Of a DNA stretch of 10,255 nt, positions 1-7,424 are shown in pieces (the first letter of the stretch is position 1; each line of letters begins with the position of its first letter). A program made the position numbers and the translations under genes. This DNA is from Myxococcales bacterium (lineage in GTDB: Bacteria > Myxococcota_A > Polyangia > Haliangiales > J016): positions 1 to 10,255 of the forward strand of contig JABAAV010000054.1 of NCBI GenBank assembly GCA_014238595.1, written 5' to 3'. The notes under the pieces were generated by a model that was given only the letters and a program-made list of their open reading frames with translations, ran no database searches and had not been told where the DNA came from.

Positions 1-1172
1 TTGATTTTCTCTAAAGTATCAAACTCATCAGCATAGTCTAAATAAAACCTTATGATCTTGTAAAAGATCCTCTGAAGTTGATAGCAGACAATCAAGGATG
101 CTTCAGGAAGTTCTCTATCATGTACTATTCTATTTCGATATTCCCTAATACTGTTCATGTGTTGCTCGTACAATTTGTCTTTCAATGTGTCTTTGGCCAA
201 TATCAATGAGCATCGTCTCACGATAGCAGCTGTATTAAACTCGTTTTCATTTAAAACCAGATATTCTAAACTTCCCCAACCCTCAATAATAGTGCTTGTA
301 TAATCCGTATGGTCATAAGCATATAAAAACCTTATCATCGCTCTTTTTATTTTTTTTCTATCCTCAACTTTAACTTTTAATTTATCAAGCTGGCTAAAAA
401 AACGGTTGATCTCTTTTTTGATGATCGATTCGTCTTTGGTCACTATGTGAAAGGGGCTTACCTTTACATAATGAGGGTTGAACCAATACAGATCAGGTAC
501 CGATTCTCCTGTCTCGGTATGAAGTGTGGCGTATTTGCCAAGGATTCTCATGTTAGGTGGCTCGCACGCGTAGGAATTCAAAAAGTTCTCCCTGCTGTCA
601 TTATATTTCATAGACAACAAAGCACGTAGAAGGTCCAATGCGTCTATACACTTTTTAAGCGCTTTCCGAGGGCCAGGCGATGTAGTGGAAACTATGACTT
701 TGCAATACTGATTTTCATCATCATCATTTGTTTTTCGATGATCATTTTTCAAAAGGTCCTTTCTCGAATCATACATTTTAGGAAAAGGACCTTCTATAAA
801 TCTAATACTACAGTCGTCGATTGGAAAATCAGAAAATTTGAATGGCGGTTTTATTGATATCGTTGTTAAAAGTCTAAATTCTTGCAGACTACCAACTTCA
901 ACTTTAATGTCGCTTAACTTCTTATTGATCTCATTTTCGAAGTTTTGCCGAGTTCTTTTTGTTTGTGCAGATGCCAAAAATGACTCAAGCACCAATTGAT
1001 TTTTCCTGTACGGATATATGTCATCATCAAACTCTATCATTGAGGTGAGAGTGCTCATGTTTTCATTCACCTCAACCGAATCAGAAACGACCATCTTTTT
1101 GAAATTTATGGATTCCTTCAGTGCTTGAAAAACTACATCTGGATCGAATCCCTTTTTCCATTTAATACTCAT
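1..1172 (-). CDS. HEPN-domain protein (Apea-like), 3' end cut by window
   Basis: An uninterrupted minus-strand frame starts at the ATG at 1172-1170 and stays open for 390 codons to the left edge, so the C-terminus is missing. No signal peptide or membrane segment is visible and the protein should be cytoplasmic. Residues 1-100 are charged and probably helical; about 100-250 is a mixed region with an acidic stretch near 147-153. From about 275 the protein becomes helical, and residues 343-352 read REYRNRIVHD, which contains the R-N-x3-H signature (R346, N347, H351) of HEPN domains. The spacing and the flanking helices look most like the Apea-like HEPN group. HEPN proteins are often metal-independent RNases in toxin or antiviral systems, but some are inactive, so RNase activity is inference. 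No partner gene is visible on the upstream side; the downstream side is outside the window. No clear Shine-Dalgarno precedes the ATG. The frame itself is near certain; the family call is moderate. Confidence 0.8.
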   Translation of the reverse strand, partial: MSIKWKKGFDPDVVFQALKESINFKKMVVSDSVEVNENMSTLTSMIEFDDDIYPYRKNQLVLESFLASAQTKRTRQNFENEINKKLSDIKVEVGSLQEFRLLTTISIKPPFKFSDFPIDDCSIRFIEGPFPKMYDSRKDLLKNDHRKTNDDDENQYCKVIVSTTSPGPRKALKKCIDALDLLRALLSMKYNDSRENFLNSYACEPPNMRILGKYATLHTETGESVPDLYWFNPHYVKVSPFHIVTKDESIIKKEINRFFSQLDKLKVKVEDRKKIKRAMIRFLYAYDHTDYTSTIIEGWGSLEYLVLNENEFNTAAIVRRCSLILAKDTLKDKLYEQHMNSIREYRNRIVHDRELPEASLIVCYQLQRIFYKIIRFYLDYADEFDTLEKI

Positions 1173-1354
1173 GTTACATCTACAAAACGCAGAGGATAGA
1201 CTTCAATGGGTTAACGAATTGTAATGGCTGTTGTCTTTTCCATATATAATATAGTTTGTTCATCGACCTTGGCACCGTTGATACGCATACAATCCTGCTT
1301 ATCAGGCAATACCGCTCCGCCATTTATCTGATAAACAGTTTGATGATTGTATGA
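1173..1354 (-). promoter_or_regulatory. Intergenic region with probable promoter for the HEPN gene
   Basis: This 182-base gap separates the M16 peptidase stop from the HEPN gene start, both on the minus strand. It contains an AT-rich block at 1242-1253 that reads on the minus strand as overlapping TATATT/TATTAT boxes, about 70-80 bases before the HEPN start. No convincing -35 box sits at the right distance. The half nearest the peptidase is occupied by a long imperfect inverted repeat (1286-1353, listed separately). Promoter assignment is tentative. Confidence 0.3.
1286..1353. repeat. Long imperfect inverted repeat just after the M16 peptidase gene
   Basis: Left arm 1286-1305 and right arm 1328-1353 are reverse complements except for one mismatch and a six-base bulge in the right arm. 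The paired blocks are CATACAATC with GATTGTATG, CTG with CAG, and TTATCAG with CTGATAA, around a 22-base loop. The repeat begins one base past the peptidase stop codon. The stem is AT-rich and lacks a following T-run on the minus strand, so it is not a classic intrinsic terminator. It could be an mRNA 3'-end stabiliser, a processing site, a Rho-associated 3' end, or a small palindromic element or integration scar. Confidence 0.6.
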
Positions 1355-4210
1355 TTAGTGTGTTGCTGTGCTGTCAACATAAGTTGGCGATGGAAGTTTT
1401 GCAGTGACAAATGTTTTGGCAATGGTTTTTTTGTCAGCGAGCACTGCAATAATTTCTCGGCGAGGATTGAGTTCTTTAATGATGAAGGCTTTGATTTGAG
1501 CCACAGAGGTTGCGTTGACTGTTTGAAGCAATGTCTCTTGATAGTTAAGTGCTTGATCGAACGCGGCTATGTTTGTAATTTGGGCAACAATTTCACCCGA
1601 TGACTCGGGTTGTTTAAGCAATCGTTGAAGTACCCGTTGTCTGGCTTTAACAAAATCTGATGTCAGATTTTTACCACGACGAAGATCAGCGATACCTTTG
1701 CGCATAGCGGCTAACGATTCACCAGCACGTCGTATATCAACATTGCCACCCATTCTGTAATGGTTGGCAGCAACGCGTTGACTGAGGCTTGCATAGATGC
1801 CGTAGGTTGACCCTAATCGTGTTCGAATATCTGCCATGCGAAGGTTAAGCATTTCTCGCAAAATCAATTGTTCAGCATTATTATCCTTGGCCTTTGACGT
1901 TGATGGATAGGCAATGCTTATGGTCATTTGAGGTTGTTTTTTAGCAACAACACCATAATAACTTGGTCGTGTTCTTTTGATGGCGACTTTGGGAATGCCT
2001 GCCACAGGCGCTGTGGTTTTCCAATCACCAAAGATAGATTCAATATCATTTCGGATAGTATTTTCATCAAATGAACCACTGACAACCAATGTAGCATTGG
2101 TGGCCGTATAAAATTGGGTTCGGAATGCATTGGTGGCATCTTTGCCGAGGGATTGATACTGTTTAGTCGTAATAGCATCATTGCCTTTTGTCGTATAAGG
2201 ATGATTTTTTCCATACAGTGCTTGATGCAACACTCGTTCCATACGCACTTGGGATTTAAATTTGTTACTTTTGCTTGTTTTGTCTCGTTGTTGATGAACA
2301 CGTTCCAGCACTTTTTGTGGATAATCACCCGCATAGATTTTCCGTTCAAGACCCTTGAGCATCGCTTGGGTGTAAAGATTAATTCCTTTGACACCAAACC
2401 ATGCATGATCTGTATTATATCCTGAGGACCAATGGGCTCCTAACACCGCAATTTGGCTGTCCGAGGGTAAACGCAAATAATTGTTAGCCAATCCTGCAAG
2501 CCCTGCTGTTTCTTCGTAGGCTGTTCCAGCATTAAACAGTAATGAAATGTTGGCAACGGGCCAATCTGAAAAAGGAAGAAGGATGACCTGCATACCATTT
2601 TCTAAGGTATAGCGTGATGCTTTTGTCAACGGTGAGCGGTATTCTTTGACAGCTAATGGATGGATAGATTTGAGTAAGAAGTTTTTGCTGGTTTTGTCAT
2701 GTGATTTTGTTTTGAAGACCAGTGATGCTCGTTTGTCTCCTTTGACACCCTGCTTATTGGCTTGAATCAAAACAACAATCGCATTGTCTTTATGGAGATT
2801 GTTATCAATGAAATTTTTGATAGGCGTCCCATCATAGGTGTCTATCTTCTCAAATTCACTGAGCATGTATTCTTTGAATTGATTGCTGTCACCTGTAAAC
2901 GAAATGTTTTTATTGAACTGTACTTGATCTCCAATATATTGTGTGCGATTTCCGATGCGCTCAATATCAAGGACAATCTGTTGTTTTTGTCGAGAACGCT
3001 GCTCTTTTAAGAGTTTGCCTTCACGAAATAGCCGAGATGCACCATCAGCAGATTTCCAAACGAAACTGAGGACTTCATCTTTTGTGACATTGTCAGACAT
3101 GGTGCAAGACAAGGAAAAAATTCCCGCATGAACACCTCCTAATAATCCGACACTGATGTCATCACATAATTCCCAATCATCGGAGAATTGTTCAAAGAGA
3201 GTCGCAACACTACCGATCATACCATTGACTGCGTTTCCATGTTTTCCATATTGATCGGGAACAGGCCAAATCACATGAAGCATAGATTGTTCTACATCAA
3301 AGGCTTTGGTGACTTCATGAGGCACTAATGTAATGGGGACAATCGGTGAATCTTGAGGACCACGACCTTTTTTATTGTATCTTCCGTAGATATAGCGTTC
3401 AGTTTTGTTTTTAGGCTTTAAGGTTCGTTGTCCAAATGCTGAAGATACTTTTTGACCAATAAGTTTAGGTGTTACCAGCGGTATGGCTTTATCACTGTCG
3501 ATTGCTTTCCATGATGGAGGACCTGCAACAATGACTGTTGTTCGTTCTGGGATATAATAATTGTCGAAAAATTCACAAACATCCTTTAACGTAATGTTGC
3601 TAAGTTCCTTATCATTGCCTCCGATCATTTCTCGATAAGGATGTCCCTGAGGATATGCTTCTGACAGGAGGAGTTGAAAGATTTGTCCTTCAGCCGTTCC
3701 TGTGCGTTGTCGAATTTCATTGCGAACGACTTCGCGTTCGCGATTGAATTCTTCTTGAGTTAATGTGTGGCAGCCAAAGCCAAACCGACTTGCTTCTAAG
3801 TTGATAACTTTGTCTAAATTATCAGGTGTGGCTCGAACCATGTAATGGGTACTGTCCCAATTTGTGTAGGCATTAAAAAATACAGCGAGATCGGGAAGAA
3901 TATCAAACGTTGGTGGTTGTTTAGGACCAAGAAGTTTGTGTTGAAACATCATATGTTCAACCAAATGTGCCAGTCCTGCTTTGCCTTTAGGATCTTGAGC
4001 ACTGCCAACATCATAACGTACATCGACTTCTATGGTTTTAGAATGGTTGACAGGGAGTACAACAACTTTGATACCATTAGATAACACGGCACGGTGTTCT
4101 CCATATTTGAACGAAAATTTAGGCGCAGTCGCAAGACATCCTAAAGCAAATACGATGATGGAAAGACTAACAAAGAGTACGAAACGAGATGAGATAGATG
4201 AACGAAACAT
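1355..4210 (-). CDS. Two-domain M16 family zinc metallopeptidase, exported, possibly a lipoprotein
   Basis: A 951-residue protease of the pitrilysin/processing-peptidase clan. The N-terminus has a basic start, a hydrophobic stretch at about 10-24 and FALGC with C25, which may be a signal peptidase II lipobox, although A at -3 is not the usual residue. The first M16 unit carries the inverted zinc motif H82-L-V-E85-H86. The third zinc ligand is probably E165 in EREVVRNE (158-165), with E158 as the second conserved acid. The second unit begins near 531 (RYTLENGMQVILLP). It has no HxxEH (GLAGLANNYLR there instead) but keeps the R798/Y803 pair in RLGSTYGIYAS, so one active and one non-catalytic half form the usual clamshell. 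A Gly/Lys-rich insert at about 275-300 is less typical. The expected place of action is the periplasm or the inner face of the outer membrane, degrading peptides. It lies 71 bases downstream of aat on the same strand and may be cotranscribed. No clear ribosome site precedes the ATG. Confidence 0.93.
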   Translation of the reverse strand: MFRSSISSRFVLFVSLSIIVFALGCLATAPKFSFKYGEHRAVLSNGIKVVVLPVNHSKTIEVDVRYDVGSAQDPKGKAGLAHLVEHMMFQHKLLGPKQPPTFDILPDLAVFFNAYTNWDSTHYMVRATPDNLDKVINLEASRFGFGCHTLTQEEFNREREVVRNEIRQRTGTAEGQIFQLLLSEAYPQGHPYREMIGGNDKELSNITLKDVCEFFDNYYIPERTTVIVAGPPSWKAIDSDKAIPLVTPKLIGQKVSSAFGQRTLKPKNKTERYIYGRYNKKGRGPQDSPIVPITLVPHEVTKAFDVEQSMLHVIWPVPDQYGKHGNAVNGMIGSVATLFEQFSDDWELCDDISVGLLGGVHAGIFSLSCTMSDNVTKDEVLSFVWKSADGASRLFREGKLLKEQRSRQKQQIVLDIERIGNRTQYIGDQVQFNKNISFTGDSNQFKEYMLSEFEKIDTYDGTPIKNFIDNNLHKDNAIVVLIQANKQGVKGDKRASLVFKTKSHDKTSKNFLLKSIHPLAVKEYRSPLTKASRYTLENGMQVILLPFSDWPVANISLLFNAGTAYEETAGLAGLANNYLRLPSDSQIAVLGAHWSSGYNTDHAWFGVKGINLYTQAMLKGLERKIYAGDYPQKVLERVHQQRDKTSKSNKFKSQVRMERVLHQALYGKNHPYTTKGNDAITTKQYQSLGKDATNAFRTQFYTATNATLVVSGSFDENTIRNDIESIFGDWKTTAPVAGIPKVAIKRTRPSYYGVVAKKQPQMTISIAYPSTSKAKDNNAEQLILREMLNLRMADIRTRLGSTYGIYASLSQRVAANHYRMGGNVDIRRAGESLAAMRKGIADLRRGKNLTSDFVKARQRVLQRLLKQPESSGEIVAQITNIAAFDQALNYQETLLQTVNATSVAQIKAFIIKELNPRREIIAVLADKKTIAKTFVTAKLPSPTYVDSTATH

Positions 4211-4281
4211 AGAGACTGTTTACACAAAGCATCAATGTTTTTCAATCTTAATGTTGATATTCAGAAAACCCGTTCACTTTA
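4211..4281 (-). promoter_or_regulatory. aat / M16 peptidase spacer with a weak promoter-like pair
   Basis: This short spacer has no terminator hairpin with a T-run after aat, which fits readthrough from aat into the peptidase gene. On the minus strand a TTGAAA box is followed 17 bases later by TAAACA. That is a good -35 but a poor -10, so an additional internal promoter is possible but weakly supported. Confidence 0.2.
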
Positions 4282-4965
4282 TTATTTAATGGTCCAAGAT
4301 CCTTTGTGAGTCGGATATGTCAATGCGTCTTGAAGTATGCCAAGAAAAACATGCCGTGGCATTAAATGGGCTCCAAACCGTTCTAGATGGTTGGTATGGA
4401 CTTGGCAATCAATGAGTGCAAAGTCCCATTGGTTTAGTCGTTGTGCTAGAGCCACGAAAGCTATCTTAGAGGCATCAGAAACCTTAGAAAACATGGATTC
4501 TCCAAAAAATAGTTTGCCCATTGAGATACCATACAAGCCTCCGACTAATGTGTCCTGTTGCCATGCTTCAATGGAATGAGCGAATCCATCATGGTAAAGC
4601 TCAATATAAGCGGTCTTCATGGCCGATGTAATCCATGTCCCCTCTTGTCCGTGGCGTTTGGTTTGCTGGCATTGATTAATCACCTCTTCAAATGCTGTAT
4701 CCCATCGAATCTCATACGGATGGGTTCGTATCGTTTTTGCCAACCGTTTAGGAATATGAATGTTGCATGGCTCAAGAACAAAACGAGAATCAGGACAATG
4801 CCATAAAATGGGCAAATCATCTTCATACCAAGGAAAAATACCCAAGGAATAGGCAAGTTTTAATCGGGCTGGAGACAAATCTCCACCAAAGGCAACAATG
4901 CCTTGTTCATTGGCAGATGTGGGTGGTGGAAACCAAAGCGTCTCTGTTAATTCTGGCAGTTTCAT
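4282..4965 (-). CDS. aat: Leucyl/phenylalanyl-tRNA--protein transferase
   Basis: This cytoplasmic enzyme moves Leu or Phe from aminoacyl-tRNA onto the N-terminus of proteins that begin with Arg or Lys, marking them for ClpS/ClpAP in the N-degron pathway. The 227-residue length is normal for the family. Visible family motifs, in order: WFPPP (11-15), GGDLSPARLKLAYSLGIFPW (27-46), GTWI (109-112), SIEAW (131-135), GGLYGISMGKLFFGESMFS (142-160), DASK (164-167), the LIDCQ core (184-188) and GAHLMPR (198-204). The chosen ATG puts the FPPP block close to the N-terminus, as in known Aat proteins. No strong Shine-Dalgarno is seen. In many proteobacteria aat neighbours ate/bpt or clpA; here it lies next to an M16 peptidase and is divergent from a flavin reductase gene. 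Nothing essential appears missing. Confidence 0.96.
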   Translation of the reverse strand: MKLPELTETLWFPPPTSANEQGIVAFGGDLSPARLKLAYSLGIFPWYEDDLPILWHCPDSRFVLEPCNIHIPKRLAKTIRTHPYEIRWDTAFEEVINQCQQTKRHGQEGTWITSAMKTAYIELYHDGFAHSIEAWQQDTLVGGLYGISMGKLFFGESMFSKVSDASKIAFVALAQRLNQWDFALIDCQVHTNHLERFGAHLMPRHVFLGILQDALTYPTHKGSWTIK

Positions 4966-5012
4966 TTGGGCAGATGGTGATGGTGTATTCAGACTATGGT
5001 ATATGTCCCTTG
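4966..5012. promoter_or_regulatory. Divergent intergenic region between aat and the flavin reductase gene
   Basis: Only 47 bases separate the two start codons, so promoters for both directions must lie here or overlap the coding ends. AT-rich sequence around 4993-5004 (tatggtatatg on the plus strand, catatacc on the minus strand) could supply -10 boxes. No operator-like palindrome or clear Shine-Dalgarno is visible for either gene. The assignment rests mainly on gene arrangement. Confidence 0.3.
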
Positions 5013-5504
5013 ATGTCAGTAGGTCATGAAGAATTTCGTAAAGTGATGAGCCAATTTGTCAGTGGTGTGACTGTTGTGACAACAGTCGATAACACGGGGA
5101 AAATGTGGGGTGCCACCGTGAGTGCTTTTTCATCGTTATCGATGGATCCACCACTGTGTTTGGTGTGTCTTGATCATCGTTCCGAAAGTTTATCTGTGTT
5201 GCGAGAAAGCAAACGTTTTGCTGTGAATTTTCTCAATGCGCAGCAAGCCGACGTATCCAATCAATTTGCACGCCCTAGTGATGATAAATTTAAAGATATC
5301 GCATGGACGCTTGGAAACGAAACAGGATGTCCGTTGTTGTCGGATGCCTTAGCGGGGATGGAATGTGATGTTCATGAAATGATTACTGGTGGTGATCACG
5401 ATATTATTATTGGACGACTTCGAAGCACCTATGTCTCAGCACAAGATCCACTGCTTTATTGGAATGGCAATTACGGGACTATTGCGTCACCGGTGCAGTC
5501 TTAA
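5013..5504 (+). CDS. Flavin reductase domain protein (HpaC-like, FMN-binding split barrel)
   Basis: From the ATG at 5013 the protein is 163 residues, the usual length for the family of NAD(P)H:flavin oxidoreductases that supply reduced flavin to two-component monooxygenases. Features seen: FRKVMSQFVSGVTVVTT at 8-24; the GATVSAFSSLSMDPPLCLVC flavin-binding segment at 33-52; FAVNFLNAQQ at 69-78; and the signature GGDHDIIIG at 126-134, followed by LLYWNGNYGTI. The frame is open further upstream to 4767, but that part overlaps aat antisense and shows no family similarity. In-frame ATGs at 4974 and 4980 would add 11 to 13 residues. No good Shine-Dalgarno separates these choices, so 5013 is preferred on domain grounds. 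No monooxygenase partner gene lies in the window, so the physiological acceptor is unknown. The stop is 3 bases from the stop of the opposing methyltransferase gene. Confidence 0.9.
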   Translation: MSVGHEEFRKVMSQFVSGVTVVTTVDNTGKMWGATVSAFSSLSMDPPLCLVCLDHRSESLSVLRESKRFAVNFLNAQQADVSNQFARPSDDKFKDIAWTLGNETGCPLLSDALAGMECDVHEMITGGDHDIIIGRLRSTYVSAQDPLLYWNGNYGTIASPVQS

Positions 5505-5507
5505 GTG

Positions 5508-6179
5508 TCATCGTTTGATCCCGAGTAATAATCCATCCGGTGTTGGAATACATGTCGTATCAAATGCGTTGGTGGTATCTTCATGAAACTGTCGCATAGT
5601 CGTGGCTTCAGGAGAATCATCGAGCAGTTTTCCAAACAGATAGACATTGTCGGCAATCAGTAGCCCACCTTGTTTAATATGTTTTGCGCCCCAGGCACCA
5701 TAGTCAACATAGCCTATCTTGTCTGCATCGATAAACATGGCATCAAAAGGCCCCTTTGATTCTAATGTTGGGAGTGTTTGAAGCCCTGTGCCACAAAGAA
5801 TGTGAACGTCACAGGCGAGATTGGCATCATGGATGTTTCGTTTGGCAATTTCAGCATGATGAGGATCGGCTTCAATAGAAAAGAGTTGCCCTTGTGGTGG
5901 TAATGCCATGGCAATAGCAATCGTTGAATATCCAGCCAAGGTGCCGACTTCGACAACATGCGTTGCATGAATCATCGTCAATAGTAATTTCAGTAACTGT
6001 CCTTCGCAGGGATCGATTTGTATCGCAGGCAATCCATCTTCTTTGTCTGCTTCAAATGCTTTCTTGAATGCGCCATCATGAGGGGCATGGCGTGTATTAA
6101 CCCAATGACGGATGGCGTTGTTGGCATAAAAATGGCCTTGACGGGAATCGAAGTCTGACATGGATAGATAGTGTTGCAT
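5508..6179 (-). CDS. SAM-dependent O-methyltransferase, catechol/caffeoyl-CoA type
   Basis: From the ATG at 6179 the protein is 223 residues and resembles bacterial members of the cation-dependent class I O-methyltransferases (family 3). A family-typical QIDPCEGQLLKLLL segment (54-67) precedes the SAM-binding motif VVEVGTLAGYST (75-86). An acidic ribose-binding residue lies in SIEAD (101-105). FDAMFIDADK (145-154) and ADN (176-178) supply probable divalent metal ligands (D151 or D153, D177, N178). The substrate is not predictable. The frame is open up to 6371, but the extra 64 residues overlap the divergent dehydrogenase gene by 124 bases and lie before the family region, so a later start is likely; 6179 or 6161 are the candidates. 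Neither has a clear Shine-Dalgarno. The gene is convergent with the flavin reductase gene with a 3-base gap and no terminator between them. Confidence 0.88.
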   Translation of the reverse strand: MQHYLSMSDFDSRQGHFYANNAIRHWVNTRHAPHDGAFKKAFEADKEDGLPAIQIDPCEGQLLKLLLTMIHATHVVEVGTLAGYSTIAIAMALPPQGQLFSIEADPHHAEIAKRNIHDANLACDVHILCGTGLQTLPTLESKGPFDAMFIDADKIGYVDYGAWGAKHIKQGGLLIADNVYLFGKLLDDSPEATTMRQFHEDTTNAFDTTCIPTPDGLLLGIKR

Positions 6180-6247
6180 AGCATTGTATGGTATGACCAC
6201 CCCAATAGTTAAAATCAGTAAGGATAGGTTAAATCCTTTGGAGTCTA
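6180..6247. promoter_or_regulatory. Divergent intergenic region and leader of the tdh-kbl operon
   Basis: These 68 bases separate the divergent methyltransferase and tdh-like genes. A TAAAAT box at 6210-6215 could be a -10 for the plus strand, but a good -35 at 17 bases is lacking. A small perfect hairpin, AAGGAT (6220-6225) and ATCCTT (6233-6238) around a 7-base loop, ends one base before the GGAG ribosome site at 6240-6243. That site is only 4 bases from the ATG at 6248. The hairpin may affect initiation, but a stem this small can arise by chance. Confidence 0.3.
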
Positions 6248-7405
6248 ATGCAAGCACTGGTGTACGATCGAAATGATGGCGCTTGGGAACAAACGCGGGG
6301 CTTAAAAAAAACAGAAGTACAAACCCCAACATTGAATGAAAAACAGCACCCTGCGGATGCTGATATGGCATTGATTCGTCTTCGTTATGCAGGTGTGTGT
6401 GGATCAGATCGTAGTGTTTGGTTTCGTCATGCCTTTAAGCGGCTTATTCATGACTCCTTAGATACGCAAAACTCTGATATTCGTATTGCAGGCCATGAAG
6501 CCTATGGAGAATTGATTGCCCTTGGATCTGCCGCAGAAAAAAAGTTTGGATACAAGCTTGGAGATATGTTTGCCATAGAATCTCATATGGTTTGTGGCGC
6601 CTGTTATCAATGCACCGTTGGTGATGCTCATGTTTGTCAAAATCAACGTATTTTAGGCTTTAGTGTTGATGGATGTTTTGCAGAAGTGATGAAGGTTCCT
6701 GCTAAACTTCTTTGGTCCATTGATCCTTCGCGTATTCGAGAAGAAGTCGCAAGCCTATTAGAACCTTTTGGCAATGCTGTTCATGCCTGCACGGTGAAAC
6801 CTTTGCAAGGAAAAACCGTTGCGATTTTGGGCTGTGGCCCTATTGGTATGTTTGTGATTGGTTTGGCTCGATCATTGGGTGCACGTCAAATTATTGGGGT
6901 AGAGCCCGTGGAAAAACATGCCAAAATGGCCATGGCGTTGGGGGCTGATCACGTATTATTCCCGTCATTAGAAGCCACAACACTGTTTGAACATGATCCA
7001 GATATTTCTTCAAAAATTCGTGATTTAACGGGTGGTATTGGTGTTGATATTGCCTTTGAGATGAGTGGTTATAATATCAGCCTTAATAATGCCATTCATT
7101 CTGTGCGTTCTGGCGGTGATGTTGTTTTGTTTGGTATTAAATCGGGTAATTTTGTTATAGAAACAATGGAATATATTATTATGAACGGTATTTCGTTTCA
7201 TTCTATTGTTGGACGATTGCTTTGGGATTCGTGGAATATAGGCTATCAAATCCTTGGTGATCCTAATAACGATTTACAAGAAAAAATTTATACAATTCTA
7301 CTCAAACAAGGCGAAGGCACTATTATTCCTTTTGGTTCATTGACCTCTGATATATTTGAAAAAGCTATGGAATCAGAACCAAAAATGTTACTCAAAATGA
7401 TATAA
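6248..7405 (+). CDS. tdh: L-threonine 3-dehydrogenase-like zinc alcohol dehydrogenase
   Basis: A medium-chain zinc dehydrogenase that, judged by fold motifs and its kbl neighbour, should oxidise L-threonine to 2-amino-3-ketobutyrate with NAD+. It has 385 residues, some 40 more than the E. coli enzyme. Catalytic zinc residues are C51 in CGSD and H83-E84 in AGHEAYGE. The structural zinc cysteines are all present: C116, C119, C122 and C130. LEPFGNAVHA (171-180) is a Tdh hallmark. The Rossmann motif GCGPIG is at 195-200, followed by the end of the next strand in GVEP (217-220), where E219 fits NAD+ preference. FEMSG and VGRLLWDSW near the C-terminus also align with Tdh. Oddly, the position of the E. 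coli active-site histidine (CGTDVH) is serine here (CGSDRS), so this is a divergent subfamily and another amino alcohol substrate is possible. The start is supported by the MQALVY opening. It is followed 19 bases later by kbl. Confidence 0.87.
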   Translation: MQALVYDRNDGAWEQTRGLKKTEVQTPTLNEKQHPADADMALIRLRYAGVCGSDRSVWFRHAFKRLIHDSLDTQNSDIRIAGHEAYGELIALGSAAEKKFGYKLGDMFAIESHMVCGACYQCTVGDAHVCQNQRILGFSVDGCFAEVMKVPAKLLWSIDPSRIREEVASLLEPFGNAVHACTVKPLQGKTVAILGCGPIGMFVIGLARSLGARQIIGVEPVEKHAKMAMALGADHVLFPSLEATTLFEHDPDISSKIRDLTGGIGVDIAFEMSGYNISLNNAIHSVRSGGDVVLFGIKSGNFVIETMEYIIMNGISFHSIVGRLLWDSWNIGYQILGDPNNDLQEKIYTILLKQGEGTIIPFGSLTSDIFEKAMESEPKMLLKMI

Positions 7406-7410
7406 AAGAC

Positions 7411-7414
7411 AGGA
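7411..7414 (+). promoter_or_regulatory. Ribosome binding site for kbl
   Basis: AGGA lies 10 bases before the ATG at 7425, in the 19-base gap after the dehydrogenase stop. It supports the chosen start and translation of kbl from the same mRNA. Confidence 0.55.
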
Positions 7415-7424
7415 TAATTAAATC

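Noticed and set aside
447..629. 60-codon plus-strand frame in the left region
   Set aside because: It is antisense to the HEPN-motif frame, which is open over almost 1.2 kb.
1245..1250. Perfect TATAAT on the plus strand
   Set aside because: No -35 lies upstream at a suitable distance and the sequence downstream is antisense to the M16 gene with no plus-strand gene; it sits in a generally AT-rich block.
1286..1353. Inverted repeat as a Rho-independent terminator
   Set aside because: The stem is AT-rich with a 22-base loop and a bulge, and no T-run follows on the minus strand.
1924..2406. 160-codon minus-strand frame inside the M16 peptidase gene
   Set aside because: It is a shifted frame of a well-supported gene and its translation has no recognisable motif or ribosome site.
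4767..5012. Extended N-terminus of the flavin reductase frame
   Set aside because: It is antisense to the start of aat, has no family similarity, and the domain begins right after the ATG at 5013.
6180..6371. Extended N-terminus (64 residues) of the O-methyltransferase frame, with a hydrophobic stretch that could suggest a membrane anchor
   Set aside because: It lies antisense over the first 124 bases of the tdh-like gene, whose start is well supported, and precedes the region shared with the family; the hydrophobic run is probably a product of the antisense frame.
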